From Miscanthus floridulus (lineage: Eukaryota; Streptophyta; Magnoliopsida; Poales; Poaceae), in contig NC_089584.1 of the NCBI RefSeq assembly GCF_019320115.1, positions 58,772,852 to 58,836,851 on the forward strand: DNA of 64,000 nt. The letters are read 5' to 3'. Below the pieces are notes generated by a model. The model was not told the origin of the DNA and made no database searches. It saw nothing but the letters and a program-made list of their open reading frames with translations. Below, piece after piece: positions 22,179 to 34,700 of this stretch (position 1 is the first letter of the stretch; every line of letters starts with the position of its first letter). Position numbers and translations under genes: made by a program.

Positions 22179-25100
22179 ATGGGTAACAGAGCAGCTTTCG
22201 TGGTTGCATTTCTCCTCAGGGCTATATATGGAGGCATGCAGATAGTAACCAAGGCTGCTTTCGATGAAGGCATGAGCACGTCGGTCTTTGTTTTCTACAG
22301 GCATCTAACTGGAATTCTCTTCTTGGTGCCCATTGCTTTTGTGCTTGAAAGGTAATCAATCAATTCGACTCATGCTTGTTACTACATAGCTAGCTAGCTG
22401 CTTGCATGACACCATGGGAGAAGAATGAACTGAGGCTTCTTCTTTTTTTGCAGGAAAACTGCTCCGCCACTGTCATTCAAAGTCTCTCTGAAATTGTTTT
22501 TTCATGCACTCTACGGGTAGGGGAAATTGGGATTCATTCTTATTTATTTGATTTCATCGGCTTATGACCTGAGATTTATTTGGAACACCAGCGGTTCTCA
22601 ACCTTTTTATACGTACGCTGCTTTCAATCAATAAAGCAATAGTAGTTTTGTCTCTTCATGTTTAATCACACAGGTTTCGTAATCTTAAGTTTTAGAAGCT
22701 CCTGTCAGCCACCTATGCTATGACTTCATTTGAGTGCACATCTTTCCTGTCAGTCTTGTGTCCATTTCTCTTCTTTTCTGGGTTGAAGTGCAGGATTTGA
22801 TAATTCCTCCCTTAATTTTCTTAGCCACCAATGCGGTGGATTCTACTTAAATATTTATATACTTAATTAACAACCAACAAAAAGATAACATTAACATGTC
22901 CTCATGAACAGATTCGGCTTATGCATGCTCTGTTTGATTTATGTTTCTCAACTTATAGTTATACATATGTGATATGTGCAGAACTTATCAAAAGTTTGCT
23001 ATTTGAGCTCAATGGATTGTTCTGTTAGTAAGTGGTAGTACTATTTAGTGAGTTTTTCTCGCTCAGTTTGTGTCCTTTGTTACACTTACATACAGCACAG
23101 TCATTAATAATTGCATCTTTTTTTTAAATAGGAAGGATTTTAATAATTTCACAATTATTACATCAAGTTGATACAATAAAAGCGAATTCACTTCTGCCTT
23201 GTGCCTAAACACAAAGCTGCATATATGTTTTCTTATTTTAGGATTGCTGGATCAATAAACATATATGGCCTTGGTCTCAGTTATTCTTCAGCAACATCAT
23301 CATCTGCAATATTTAACCTCCTGCCAGCTGTGGCTTTCTTTATGGCTGTTGTTCTGGGGTGAGCATCTTCATTTTCGTACTTCCATTATTTCCTTGTAAT
23401 AAGATTGGAATTCTGATCCATAATATCAGGTTTCGAGGATTCTAATTTTGGACAAAACAAGGCAGAGCGCAAGCTGTACCTTGCCTCCTATAGTTTGCCT
23501 TGTGCATAATGCCATAATCTCCTCCTATAAGATCCGGCTTATATGACATCAATCAGAGTAATTTTGAATCCAGAAAGATGAGTCTTGATTCTTAGATTAC
23601 CACTGCCTCAGGACTTCTGTTGGCACATGCCAAGATTTTGTAGGAGTTTTACTTCAATTCCTTTTGTCAGTAGCTGCCATAGGAAGTTAGGAAATCACCC
23701 ACCCACACCAGCCCTGCAGCCCCAGCACATACTGTTCCTACCAAAGTAACATGCAAAGCGGCAAGACAAAGGGACTTGAATCTCTCTAACAAAAAAAAAA
23801 AATCAATGTATGTTAGATATAATTAATTTATTTTTAGAGAAATGTGTAATATGCAAAATACATAAAGCGACGGTCACACAAATGCATGGATGATGATTAC
23901 GTCTTGAGAAGAGTGCTGAAACTGTCATATCTTGAGTCATTTTTTTGTGAATGATCTGGAAAAGTTTTGAGTTCGGCATGATCTGTGTTTCCGACCTGAC
24001 AACTTTTAACAGTTGGAATATTCATAATTTTACATTTGGTAGGATGGAGACTTTGAACTTGAGGAGATTCCATGGGATTGCAAAAGCTTCAGGCGTATTG
24101 TTTAGCATTCCTGGCGTGATTGTACTTGCATTTTACCAAGGACCAGCATTCAGATCATTCATCCACCATAACCCTTTTCATCACACAAGTAACTCCCATG
24201 CTGGGGTTACTGCTCATCCTAAAAGGGTTTGGATATTTGGAATTTTCTTGACGACTTTATCAACTACATCATGGGCTCTTTGGACAGTTCTTCAGGTAAG
24301 AATGTGTCTCGGAGCTTCATTTATTTATACGTTCAGTGATCATAGCAGATGCAGATCAAATGACAGTCTTTGCTTGCTCATGATATTTACCTACACAGTA
24401 ATTGTTTCTCAGGGGCCTATGCTGGAAGCATATCCATCTAAGTTGCTCAACACAACCCTCCAGATGATCTTTGCAACAATTCAGTGTTTCTTCATCGCCC
24501 TAGCGGCCGAGAGGGATTTTTCAAAATGGAAGCTAGCGCTGGACATACGTCTTTTTGCTGTGCTGTACTCTGTTAGTTCAATATCTCCTCATCAGATTGT
24601 GTTACAAGTGTATGTTTTTATTTTTTTGGTAGCAACAGACGAATAGCTAGTTCTGAACTTGTCATATTTCCAAGGTGTTGCATGAAGATGCGAAAATTAG
24701 TAATACATAGCATAGCACATTAAACTAAGAAAGTTTTAAGACGAAGTTTTATCCCTGTTTACCCAAATGGGACAAAGGTAATGGTACGTAGTAATATGCC
24801 AAACTGTATTTCCATGCTCAGCTCATCTGAAACTGAGGTTCGCCACTTCTCCTAAGCTCATGCAATGTTTGGACTTTGGAGTGTGAGGATTTCACATGAG
24901 ACCTTGTTTGGATGCACTGTATCCACATCAATTCATTGTGTTGGAGTGGATACAGATACGGTGCATCCAAACAAGGCCAAACAGTTCTATCCACACAGAT
25001 CTGAAAAGAATACTAGATTTGCCCATCCAGAATTTTGTACTGCACGCAGGGCAAACCACCGGTCAGGACAAACCACACGAAACGATAGGTCCAGATAAGA

Positions 25101-25711
25101 ATTGAAGTCATAGTATTAGCTTTATTATTCCTTTATAAGTGTTCATTCAAGCACATTCCATCACAGTAATATTAGTATGTTTTCTTCATGTTGTTACATT
25201 CTGCACTTGTATTACTGCGTTTCTCTAGCCATCAATCTCATTTCCAGACACATCCCAAATGACCTGTGGTAAGTAGAGCACGACCAATGTGAATGTGATG
25301 CTAGCATGTCTCAAACTTCTGAACACATGATACAGGGAATACTTGTCTCAGGAGTTGCGTATTATATGCAAGTATGGGTCATTGAAAAGAGCGGGCCTGT
25401 TTTCTTGGCCATGACAATGCCAATAACCTTGCGTGTCACAATTGTTCTGTCTTTGTTTCTCGGAGAAGCGGTTACCCTGGGAAGGTGTGTGTGTCTTCTG
25501 CTTACTAGCAGTTCCTCAATTCTCTTTAAACAATGGTGATGATTTACAATTTGCATTGTAACCCGGAACTCCTCATGTCCCCTGCAGTATCTTAGGTGGA
25601 GTAATCATGGTTGGTGGTCTGTACAGTGTCCTTTGGGCCAAGAGGTCTGAGCAAGTGGATGCCAGCAAGCAACAAATGGCGCCTACTCCAGCAGAGACAA
25701 CACAAGTTTAG
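22179..25711 (+). CDS. WAT1-related (EamA / nodulin MtN21-like) membrane transporter
   Basis: Intact seven-exon gene: 22179-22351, 22454-22516, 23242-23358, 24043-24295, 24413-24571, 25336-25484 and 25588-25711 (TAG). All introns are GT-AG and all phases agree, giving 345 aa, close to the family's usual length. The start MGNRAAFVVAFLLRA is typical: the first membrane helix begins at once. Family marks are FYRHLTGILFLVP (exon 1), YGLGLSYSSATSSSAIFNLL (exon 3), RFHGIAKASGV (exon 4), SWALWTVLQ (end of exon 4) and SGVAYYMQVWVIEKSGPVF (exon 6). Two EamA repeats, about ten helices in all, are expected. WAT1 exports auxin from the vacuole and other members move amino acids or other metabolites; the substrate here is unknown. 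The tail after the last helix is short and hydrophilic. The LINE lies about 100 bp upstream. Confidence 0.92.
24901..24977. repeat. Small foldback in intron 5 of the WAT1-like gene
   Basis: CCTTGTTTGGATGCACTGTATCCAC and its near complement at the other end can form a hairpin with a loop of about 25 bases. The CCTTGTTTGGATGC terminus resembles short foldback elements of grasses. No clear target duplication was found, so it is called a foldback rather than a named MITE family. Confidence 0.5.
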
Positions 25712-26480
25712 GTTCAACTTAGCTTATTATGGCTGCACACCCGTGCTCAATGGTAGTTTCAGGCTGGTTTGTATTTTGTAGTTACTGAAATTGAGAGAAC
25801 GGTAAAGTTATGTAGTCTTCTTCCAATATATGGCATCAATTCTTTAAGCTTGGAACGCTCAGACTTAGTTCTCAGGTTTTGTGCACTATTCATTTATTTT
25901 GGCAAATGTAAATACAGTAACATAAGTGAGATCAAGCAAGGAAATGAAAACTCCTGAGACGAGGTGATATATCCCGTAGTGTCAGTTTACCAAAACATAA
26001 CCCTTAGTCCATGTTAGAGCCTCTTATGAAAAAATAGCATTCGTCACTGAATGCCACTGCCCTTTGTTTATGATGATTTATACTTGTTATACACCCTACA
26101 AAACGTCATCAAACATGATGCTAATGACAGAGAATGTCACACTTGTTGTACTGTCCACCTTTGCGACTTGGCTCCCTGCCATTCGGCAAGGTCGAGAAAT
26201 CCATCCTCCCTATCCTTCAGTTTGACTCGGATGAGAAGAGCATGGGAAGCTTACGCCCTTCTCAAGATGTTTTCATGGCTGGTCCCATCCTCTCGGCACT
26301 AGAATTGTCAACATTGCGACCCCGAGCAGCATGTAGCTTGTCTTCAAGACGAGCAGGCACGTCTTTGGTCCGTTTGGCAGGGCTCCTGCTCCGACTTCTC
26401 GTGGCTCTTTGAAAGGAGCCTTCCCAAACGGCCGGAGCTACTCCATATCTGATAATCACTGGTGGGTCGAAAGCCCCCAT
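25712..26480. other. 3' flank of the WAT1-like gene and intergenic DNA
   Basis: Probably contains the 3' untranslated region (first 200-300 bp). No AATAAA was found in the expected place. The short ORFs at 26051-26412 overlap each other in different frames and match nothing recognisable. Confidence 0.4.
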
Positions 26481-26639
26481 CACTACCAGGATCCATGCCG
26501 GCAGAGGTTAATATGCAGTAATGGATCTGGTGGGTGACCCGGCAATGATAAAGTCACAGCATTATCGGTTCATAGTAGAAACCGACAGTGATACTCATGA
26601 CTATCGTTGCTGGACTAGATCATCAACCTAGTGATATAA
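26481..26639 (+). repeat. CACTA-like terminus and subterminal motifs, left part
   Basis: Starts CACTACCAGGATCC at 26481 and continues with GGGTGACCCGGCAATGATAA and ATTATCGGTTCATAG, then ACCGACAGTGATA. The second motif block recurs in the same orientation at 27590-27640. A CACTA-type element broken by a copia insertion is the simplest reading, but the right terminus was not found. Confidence 0.35.
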
Positions 26640-27560
26640 TGATTGCCATGCCAGTCCTCGACCCGACGCTGTATAGCAGCGGGGATTAGAGCTTGACGAA
26701 GGATGAGCTGAACACAACACAAACACACACGAGAACACTTGTAACACGGATGGTTTTGGTGTTGCTTGAAAGCGTAGCTTTTCTGAACTTCTATTGCCTC
26801 TTTTATTCTGAAAATACAAAGAGCAGAAATACTAAGTGGACAGCCGCACATCGCGCCGCGGATGCATCCATCCCCACGTCCATGATGCCGCTAGTTCACT
26901 AGTCATTCCAGGGTCGTGTGCGAGCTAATCTCGCCATGCCCTCCTACGCGCATGGCCTCCACAGGTCGGAGCTCATGCGCATGCAAAACTGAAAGAATAG
27001 ATAAACATGCAACTACTAACTAACACATGCGCAAGGATTACTAACAAATTCTCCTCCTAAACCTTGTGCACGCTCTGTACATCAATGACCGCAAGCTTAG
27101 AACGAAGTTCATAGAGACGCTCACGTCCCAAGGCCTTTGTCAAAATGCCAGCCAGCTGATCAGCAGTCCCAATGGACTCAACTCTAACCCTGTTCTACTC
27201 AATACATTCATGGATATAGTGGTATCTAATGTCTGTGTGCTTGATACGATCATGAAAAATAGAATCCTTACTCAGTTGGATGGCTGACTGGCTGTCAATC
27301 TTCAGGTTGATGACGTCGGGCCTCTTACCTTTGAGCTCTCCAAGAAGTTGCACCAACCAAATCCTTTGACACGCTGCAGTTGTTGCTGCAATATACTCAG
27401 CTTCGCATAAAGATAGTGCCACCACCCCGCTAGGTGATTATGTCGTTGCTGCCGAGGAAGAAAAGGACGCCAGAGGTGCTCTTCCTTGTATCAATGTCTC
27501 CAGCAAGATTATTATCACTGTAACCTTCCAGCTGTGCCTCCTTCCTCTGATAGTGCCCGG
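26640..27560 (-). mobile_element. Copia retrotransposon 3' fragment (RNase H end and 3' LTR)
   Basis: Read on the minus strand. The fragment starts within the RNase H region near 27560, shows LCEAEYIAATTAACQ (about 27410) and HTDIRYHYIHECI (about 27205), then LAGILTKALGRERLYELRSK (about 27130), and ends the polyprotein at about 27057. A purine-rich tract (AGGAGGAGAAT) at 27047-27060 precedes a probable 3' LTR from 27046 down to about 26640, starting TGTTAGTAATCC and containing AATAAAA near 26805. Several stops and frame changes are present. No matching 5' LTR was seen, so this is a truncated copy. Confidence 0.7.
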
Positions 27561-27574
27561 CAGTGATAGAGTGG

Positions 27575-27660
27575 CCTATCACTGCCGTGTGGGTGACACG
27601 ACAGTGATAAAGTCACAACACTATCGGTTCATAGCATATATCGGTAGGTGATTGATGGTT
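27575..27660 (+). repeat. CACTA-like subterminal motifs, right part
   Basis: GGGTGACACGACAGTGATAA and ACTATCGGTTCATAG match the block at 26531-26580 in direct orientation. They are interrupted from it by the copia fragment, which supports one broken repeat rather than two independent ones. Confidence 0.35.
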
Positions 27661-29318
27661 TCGTCTTCCTGATCACACAACAAACATCTTTTTCGTGACC
27701 AGGGAATATAGCACGTTTTACGTTAAGAGGACTGAATTAATTATACGGCGCAGCTATGAGAGAACCCTAATAGCACAGATTATAAACCACCAAGCTAGTG
27801 GTGAATGACCTAGAATAAATATAGAAATAGAAAAGGAAGGAAGAAAGAGCGAGTATCCTCAACACCCAAGACCTACAACTGAGCCTGCAACAAAAATAAC
27901 CAAAGAAGAGGTCGCCTACAAGATAGACAAAGCCGTGCAACGATGGCAAAGCATCCGCCAGCAAAGACCAAGCGACCACGGCGACCATGCATCCACCAAG
28001 AAGTGATCGAGCTCGCACGCTCTCAGTAGCAAAGCATCTACTAGAGAGGGAACCGAAGAGCCAACGGCGGCAAAGCATCTGCTAAGGATTTCGCCGACAG
28101 CCAAGCATCCACCGGGGAAGAAGCAAAGATGCCCCCTACGGCAAAGTATCTGCAGAGGGGAGTGGCCATGACACTCTCGGCAGCAAAGCATCTGCCAGAG
28201 AGGAGACCAATGACAATGGCGGCAAAGCATCTGCTAGAGAACAATAGCAGCAAAACATCCGCTACGAAAGCTAGACGACGATGGCAAAGGTCAAGAGCTG
28301 CAAGACAGACTAAAGTGAGTACAATCAACACACACAAGCAAGTAAGGAACTCCACCAGGAGTCGACAGCACGGCAGAAACCAAGGATGATGGCAACCACA
28401 CGGGGGACAAGTGACAAGCCGTACATCATTCTTCAGTGATGCCTTCAGGAAGGAGGTGACACCCAAGGGTACCACACTAGACGCCGCCACCGCTAGCCTT
28501 AGAGGCATCTAAGGCGAGGTTTATGCCTAGAATCCTGTGATGTCGGCGCAGAAGCATGGGGTCCAACAACAACGCCTCCAAGGAGGTAAGGTGGCGCTCG
28601 TCCGCGTGGCCAAAACCAAGCTAAGCTTTCACCTAGAACCCGTGCAACCACCACCACATGATCATGAGATCCACGAGCACCCCACCCCAACCACCAATGC
28701 AACATCCAGCCACGTTAGGCGAGCTGCAGGCCGACCTACAACCAAATATGGATGATTGAAGCCAGTTGCAGCTAGTCGGGGCGGCCACAGCTAGTCGGGC
28801 CCAACACCACATGCATCCAAGCACCGGCCAGCCAGAACCGGCCGCTGATCGCCGGTGGCCCAGGCCTAGGCTGTCGCCGACCATCGGTTGTCACCCAACT
28901 ATGGTGGCTAGCAGCTAGCTAGCTGCAGGTGCCCTGACCCGCAAGATCTGATCGCTGCTATGGTGGCTTGGCCAAGCCCCGGCCAGCCGCAGGCAACGGG
29001 TAGCATAGGCCACCAATGGGATTGTAGACCGGCCCAACCATGACCCGCTACCGTAGAGTAGCGGATTCGGCTGTCACAGCGCAGGTGCACTGCCCCGGTC
29101 CTGCCTCCGGCCACCCAGACGATGACACCGAGCATTGTCGAGGAGGGGGCACGGTTGGCCTGGGCACCACCAGACGGCAGATCCAGCCCCTAGGGGCCTA
29201 GATCCGGCCGGCCGGCCACTTGTCGCCGCCATTCCAAAGCTGAAGGTGAAGGGGATGGAGGAGGGTGGAGGAGGAGCGAGGGGGAGGTGCATACGACAGG
29301 TGCCATTTTTGGGTACCA
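27661..29318. other. Unclassified repeat-like DNA with a GCAAAGCATC motif array
   Basis: Between 27946 and 28262 the motif GCAAAGCATCYGCY recurs at about 27946, 28029, 28070, 28101, 28141, 28192, 28221 and 28250. Spacings are close to 30, 40 or 50 bp. From 28480 to 29318 the DNA is GC-rich with low-complexity readings in several frames. The ORFs here (up to 155 aa, minus strand) simply read through the motif array and resemble no known protein. I infer a decayed transposon or retrotransposon flank, with no assignable class. Confidence 0.4.
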
Positions 29319-29323
29319 CGGCC

Positions 29324-29871
29324 TAAAAGCTCTAGTTTGGTTTTGGTAAATTGATAAAACCCTAAGTGCTAACCTAGTTTATCAAAGTGATCATGAGATA
29401 TGTAGCACTATTCCAAGTGATGGAGCAATGGTGAAGATCATGATGATGGTGTGGTGACCATGATGATCAAGTGCTTAGACTTAGAAAAGAAGAAAGTGAA
29501 AAAACAAAAAGCTCAAGGCAAAGGTGAAACTTAATAGGAGCTTTTTAGTTTGGTGATCGAGACACTTAGCCAGTGTGATCACATTTAGGATATATGGTCG
29601 TACTATTAAGAGGGGTGCTCTTATCGGACAACTCGATTATCTAGTGCCACTAGGTGTTGAAATACTTGTACTGCATTTGAGGCCTAGTGCACATTTGGTG
29701 AGAAGTGATTAACCTATGAAAAAATATTTGTGAAAATGCTAACACACTTGCACGTGATGGCAAAACACTTGGAGTGTTAGCACATTTGCAAAGGTGGTGA
29801 AAAAAGTGAAGAAAAGGAGGCATAGCCGAGCTTGTGTTGCTGCCTTGAGGGCACCACCACCTTGTGATGGT
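29324..29871 (+). repeat. Outer solo LTR (SIRE-related), left part
   Basis: Begins TAAAAGCTCTAGTTTGG, close to the start of the inner SIRE LTR (TGAAAGCTCTAGTTTGG), and stays similar for several hundred bases before diverging. The first dinucleotide has decayed from TG to TA. The preceding CGGCC (29319-29323) is nearly matched by CCGCC after the right end (52407-52411). The LTR is interrupted at 29871 by the full SIRE element and resumes at 50740. Confidence 0.8.
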
Positions 29872-31719
29872 TGAAAGCTCTAGTTTGGTTTTGGTTAATT
29901 GATGAAACCCTAAGTGCTAACCTAGTTTATCAAGATGATCATGAGATAGGTAGCACTACTCCAAGTGATGAAGCAATGACGAAGATCATGACATTGGTGA
30001 TGATCAAATGCTTGAACTTGGAAAAGAAGAAAGAGAAAAACAAGAGGCTCGAGGCAAAGGCATAAAATGTAGGAGCCATTTTGTTTTAGTGATCAAGACA
30101 CTTAGTGAGTGTGATCACATTTAGGATTGATAGCCGTACTATTAAGAGGAGTGAAACTCGTATCAAAATGTAGTTATCAAAGTGCCACTAGATGCTCTAA
30201 TTCATTGCATATGCATTTAGGATCTAGTGGAGTGCTAACACCCTTGAAAATATTTGTGAAAATTTGCTAACACATATGCACAAGGTGATACACTTGGTGG
30301 TTGGCACATTTGAGCAAGGGTGTAGAAGATAGAGTCGAAGAGGAGTTAGTCGCTCTGGTTACAAAGTAACCAGACGCGTCCGGTATGGTGACCAGACACG
30401 TCCGATATTTTGGCGACAGACTCAGCGACCGGACGCGTCCGGTGTGAATCAAAAACAGCAGTATACGGAGGACAGCCGATCGAACACTGGCAGCGTCTAG
30501 TCTAGTATCACCGGACGTGTTCGGTCGAGCAAGGAGGCTTACTAGACTCGACCAGACACAGCGGCTGAGCGTCCGATCATTTGTGTTTCAGCGTCCGGTG
30601 TGAGCGTTCGGTCGTTGGCAAAATGAGCAGCAACGGCTAGGCTGGTTTGAACAGGACACGTGGCAGTCTGGGAGCTACCGGACACGTCCGGTATGCTGAC
30701 CAGACGCGTTCGATATTCATGACCGGAGTGTCCGATGGTGCATCCGGTGCAGTGTGACCGGAGCGTCCGGTCGACGCGCAGTCAGCCCGTTTTTTGAGCC
30801 AACGGCTCTATTTGATGGGGGCTTCTATTTAAAGCCCTATGGCCGGCTCAAGCTATAACTCTTGAACATTTTCATTGACATAGCAACCTTGTGAGCTTAG
30901 CCAAAGCCCACTCATCTCCATCATTGATCCATCATCATTGTGAGATTGGGAGAGAATCCAAGTGCATTGCTTGAGTGATTGCATCTAGAGGCACTTGGTA
31001 TTCGTGTTGCGCTATAGATTTCACTTGTTTCCCTTGGTGGTTGCCACCACCTAGACGGTTGGAGCAGCGGTGGAGGATTGGCATGAGTTGGTGATTGTTC
31101 GTGGCCATCTCCGGTGATTGTAAGGGGAGTTGTACCTTCCCCGGTGGAGTGCCAAAAGGTAACTCTAGTAAATTGCTTGTGTCATTGAGTTACCTCACTT
31201 GTGGGTTGGTTCTTGCGGTGTCCTATCGTGTGGACAAGGTTTGTGAAACACCTCTTAGCCGCCGAACCACCAAGTGTTGGTCGACACAACGGGGATGTAG
31301 CGTGTTGGCAAGCACGTGAACCTCGGGAGAAAATCGATTGTCTCTTGTCTTTGGCATTCTCCCAGTGATTGGCTATATATTCATCTTGTGATTGGTTCAT
31401 CCCCTACACGGCGGTATAATCACCCTACTCACTTATTTACATTCTTGCAAACTAGTTGATACAAGCTCTTTAGTGTAATTAGAATTGAGAGCTTGCTTTA
31501 TTATTATTTACATTCATCTAGTTGAGCTCTTTAGAGTAGCAAGTTTATGTGCCTAAGTAATCATTGCAACTAGAATTGTTGGATAGGTGGCTTGCAACCC
31601 TTGTAGAGCTAGAGCAAGTTTGCATTACGCTATTTATCATACTAATCAAATTTCTCTAGTTGATTTGTAGATTTTTAAATAGGCTATTCATCCCCCTCTA
31701 GCCATATTAGGACCTTTCA
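29872..31719 (+). repeat. SIRE 5' LTR, 1848 bp
   Basis: Bounded by TGAAAGCTCTAG and ATTAGGACCTTTCA. From about 30360 to 30780 it carries a CpG-rich array of ACCGGACGCGTCCGGT-like palindromes. The unit TATTTAAAGCCCTATGGCC near 30827 is a likely TATA region. It is 26 bp shorter than the 3' LTR, mostly because of one fewer palindromic unit in the array. Confidence 0.92.
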
Positions 31720-31738
31720 AGTGGTATCGGAGCCATGG
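31720..31738 (+). other. SIRE primer-binding site (tRNA-iMet)
   Basis: AGTGGTATCGGAGCCATGG follows the 5' LTR directly. It is the usual copia site TGGTATCRGAGC, complementary to the 3' end of initiator methionine tRNA. Confidence 0.88.
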
Positions 31739-31779
31739 TCACAGTTTGAATAAAGGCTTAACAACCTCGGTGTCAAATT

Positions 31780-34700
31780 ATGGCTCAAGTTGTGTTCAAC
31801 CATGTGGGGGGCAAACCACCGTTCTTTGATGGCACATGCTGTGATTATTAGAAGAGAAAGATGAGGATGTATCTTGGTTCAATCAATGATCAAGTATGGG
31901 AAGTGACAAAAAATGACTATGCTATCATTGATCCCGATGATCTAACCAACCAAGATAAGATCAACAAGCAATGCAATACAATGACTCTCAATACCATATA
32001 CAATGCCATTGATTCCAAGGTGTTTGAGCAAATCAAGGATTGTGAAAGAGCAAATGAGGTGTGGAAGAGATTGGAGGAAACATATGAGGGCACACCGGCG
32101 GTGAAGAGTGCCAAGTTGTACATCCTCAAGGACAAGTTGACAAGTTTCAAGATAAAGGATGATAAGAGCATTTCGGAGATGTTCCATCGGCTACAAGTAA
32201 TTATCAATGACTTGAAGGCTTTGGGAGAAAAGATCAAGGATGATGATGTCTCTCATCGGTTCTTAATGTGCCTACCTCCAAGATTTGAGATGTTAAGATT
32301 GCTCATCATAAGAGAAGGTTGAAGGACATTACCCCCAACCAAGTACTAGGTGATGTCATGACACAAGAGACATACCATGTGGAAAGGGAGGGGATGACAA
32401 GGATGACAAGAAGGAAGAAGAAGACAAGAAGAAGAAGAGTATAGCATTCAAGGCTAGCTCATCATCATCCAAGAACAAGGGCAAGTCCAAGAAAGAATCA
32501 AGTGATGATGATGATCTTAGTGATATTGATGATGAAGCCATGGCTCTCTTTGTGCGCAAGATGGGCAAATTCATGAAGAAGAAGGGCTATGGTGCAAGAA
32601 AGAGAAGAGATCACACCAAGATCAAAGAATATGTGAGAAGATGCTACAATTGCAAGAGCCCCGATCATGTTGTAGCAAATTGTCCCTACAATAGTGATAA
32701 TGATGAAGATGAGAAGAAGAAGCATAAGAAAGATAAGAATGAAAAGAAGGAGAAGAAGGAGAAGAGAATGACCTTCCAAAAGAAGAAGAAGGGTGGAGGT
32801 TATGTAGTCACTTGGGATAGTGATGGTTCCTCGGATGATGATAGCTCTAGTGATGATGACAAGAAATCCATCAAGAGAGAACTAGGAAGCATCGCCATCA
32901 ACAAGAAGCTCTCCATCTTCGACACTCCATCGACATGCCTCATGGCAAAACCTATCAAGGTAAAATATGATGTGAGTGATGATGATGAATGTGAAAGTGA
33001 TGCTTGTAGGAGTGATGATGATGAGGAGGAGGAGTACTCCAAGGAGGAGCTCATGGACATGTGTGAGCAAGTGCATACTTGCTTTGAGATGAAGAGAAAG
33101 GAGTGCAAGGAATTGAACAAGAAAGTCAAATTTCTTGAGCAATCCCTTGATGAGCTCAATGCCACTCATGAGAGGCTAATGGAAGCCTGTGAGAAGCTTG
33201 GCAAAGCTCACTCTAAGCTTGAAAAGGCTCACTCCTCTCTCATTGAGCAAGTCAAAGTGGAGGAAGCCAAGAAGGAGCAAGTGATCATAACATGTGATGT
33301 GGGACTAACATGTGATCTTATTGATAAATCTATTTTTGTTGCTCCTACTAACACTTCTTATAGCACAACCATTACCACTCCACCTATGAATGATACATCA
33401 CTAATGGTGAAAAATAAAACCCTCAAGAAGGAGGTGAATGAGCTCACTCGTGCCTTAGGCAATGCCTATGGTGGAGATGCCCGCTTGCTAAAGTGCTTGG
33501 GTAGCCAAAGGTTTTCTCTCAACAAAGAGGGATTAGGCTATACCCCCAAGAAAGGCAAGGCGGCCTTTGTCACTCCCAAAGTTAGCTTTGTGAAGGGCAA
33601 TGGTCAGTTTTGCAATAGATGCAAGTAAGTTGGGCATATAGAGCAAAATTGCAAGACTAACAAGAACAAGCTACCTAATGTATCCTCAATCAAATTTGAT
33701 TCTTGTTACATGCTTTATAAGGGTGCCAATGGTGTGAAGGCTAAGTTCATTGGTACACCAATTGTGGGCCCAAAGAAGAAGGCCATTTGGGTATCAAAGA
33801 CCTTGGTGACTAACCTACAAGGACCCAAGCAAGTTTGGGTACCTAAAAAGAATTGATCTTCTTTTGTAGGTCAATTATAAAGCTAGAGGAAGGCATTGGG
33901 TGCTTGATAGTGGGTGCACATAACACATGACCGGTGATCCAAGAATGTTCAATTCAATCAATGAAAACAAGAGCAATGGGATTGATAGTATCACATTTGG
34001 TGACAATGGCAAAGGCAAGGTCAAAGGGCTTGGTAAGATTACAATATCCAATGACTTGAGCATCTCCATTGTGCTACTAGTAGAGAGCTTGAACTTCAAC
34101 CTATTGTCGGTAGCTCAACTATGTGATCTTGGTTTCAAGTGTATATTTGGTGTGGATGATGTAGAGATCATAAGTGTAGATGGCTCTAACTTGATATTCA
34201 AAGGATTTAGATATGAGAATCTATACTTAGTTGATTTCAATGCTAGAGAAGCTTAATTGTCAACATGTTTGATCACTAAGTCTAGCATGGGTTGGTTATG
34301 GCATAGAAGGCTTGGTCATGTTGGAATGAAACAATTGAACAAGTTGATTAAGCATGACTTAGTTAGAGGCTTGAAAGATGTCACATTTGAGAAGGATAAG
34401 CTATGTAGTGCATGTCAAGCCAAAAAACAAGTTGGTAACACACATCCTAAAAAGAGCATGATGAGCACATCTAAGGCATTTGACTTAATGCATATGGACT
34501 TGTTTGGACCAACCACATACACTAGCATTGGTGTAAACAAATATGGATTTGTGATTATGGATGATTTTACTGGATACACATGGGTGTTCTTTCTTATTGA
34601 CAAAAGTGATGTGTTTGCAACATTCAAATCATTTATCAAAGGCATTCACAATGAGTTTGAAACAACAATCAAGAAAGTTAGAAGTGACAATGTTAGTAAA

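Noticed and set aside
28041..28508. 155-aa minus-strand ORF with Cys/Ala-rich repeats
   Set aside because: Follows the GCAAAGCATC motif array; no known family and overlapping ORFs in other frames.
29324..31719. Two tandem 5' LTRs of one element
   Set aside because: The first copy is more diverged, breaks at the ATGGT target duplication and continues after the SIRE 3' LTR, so it is an older solo LTR.
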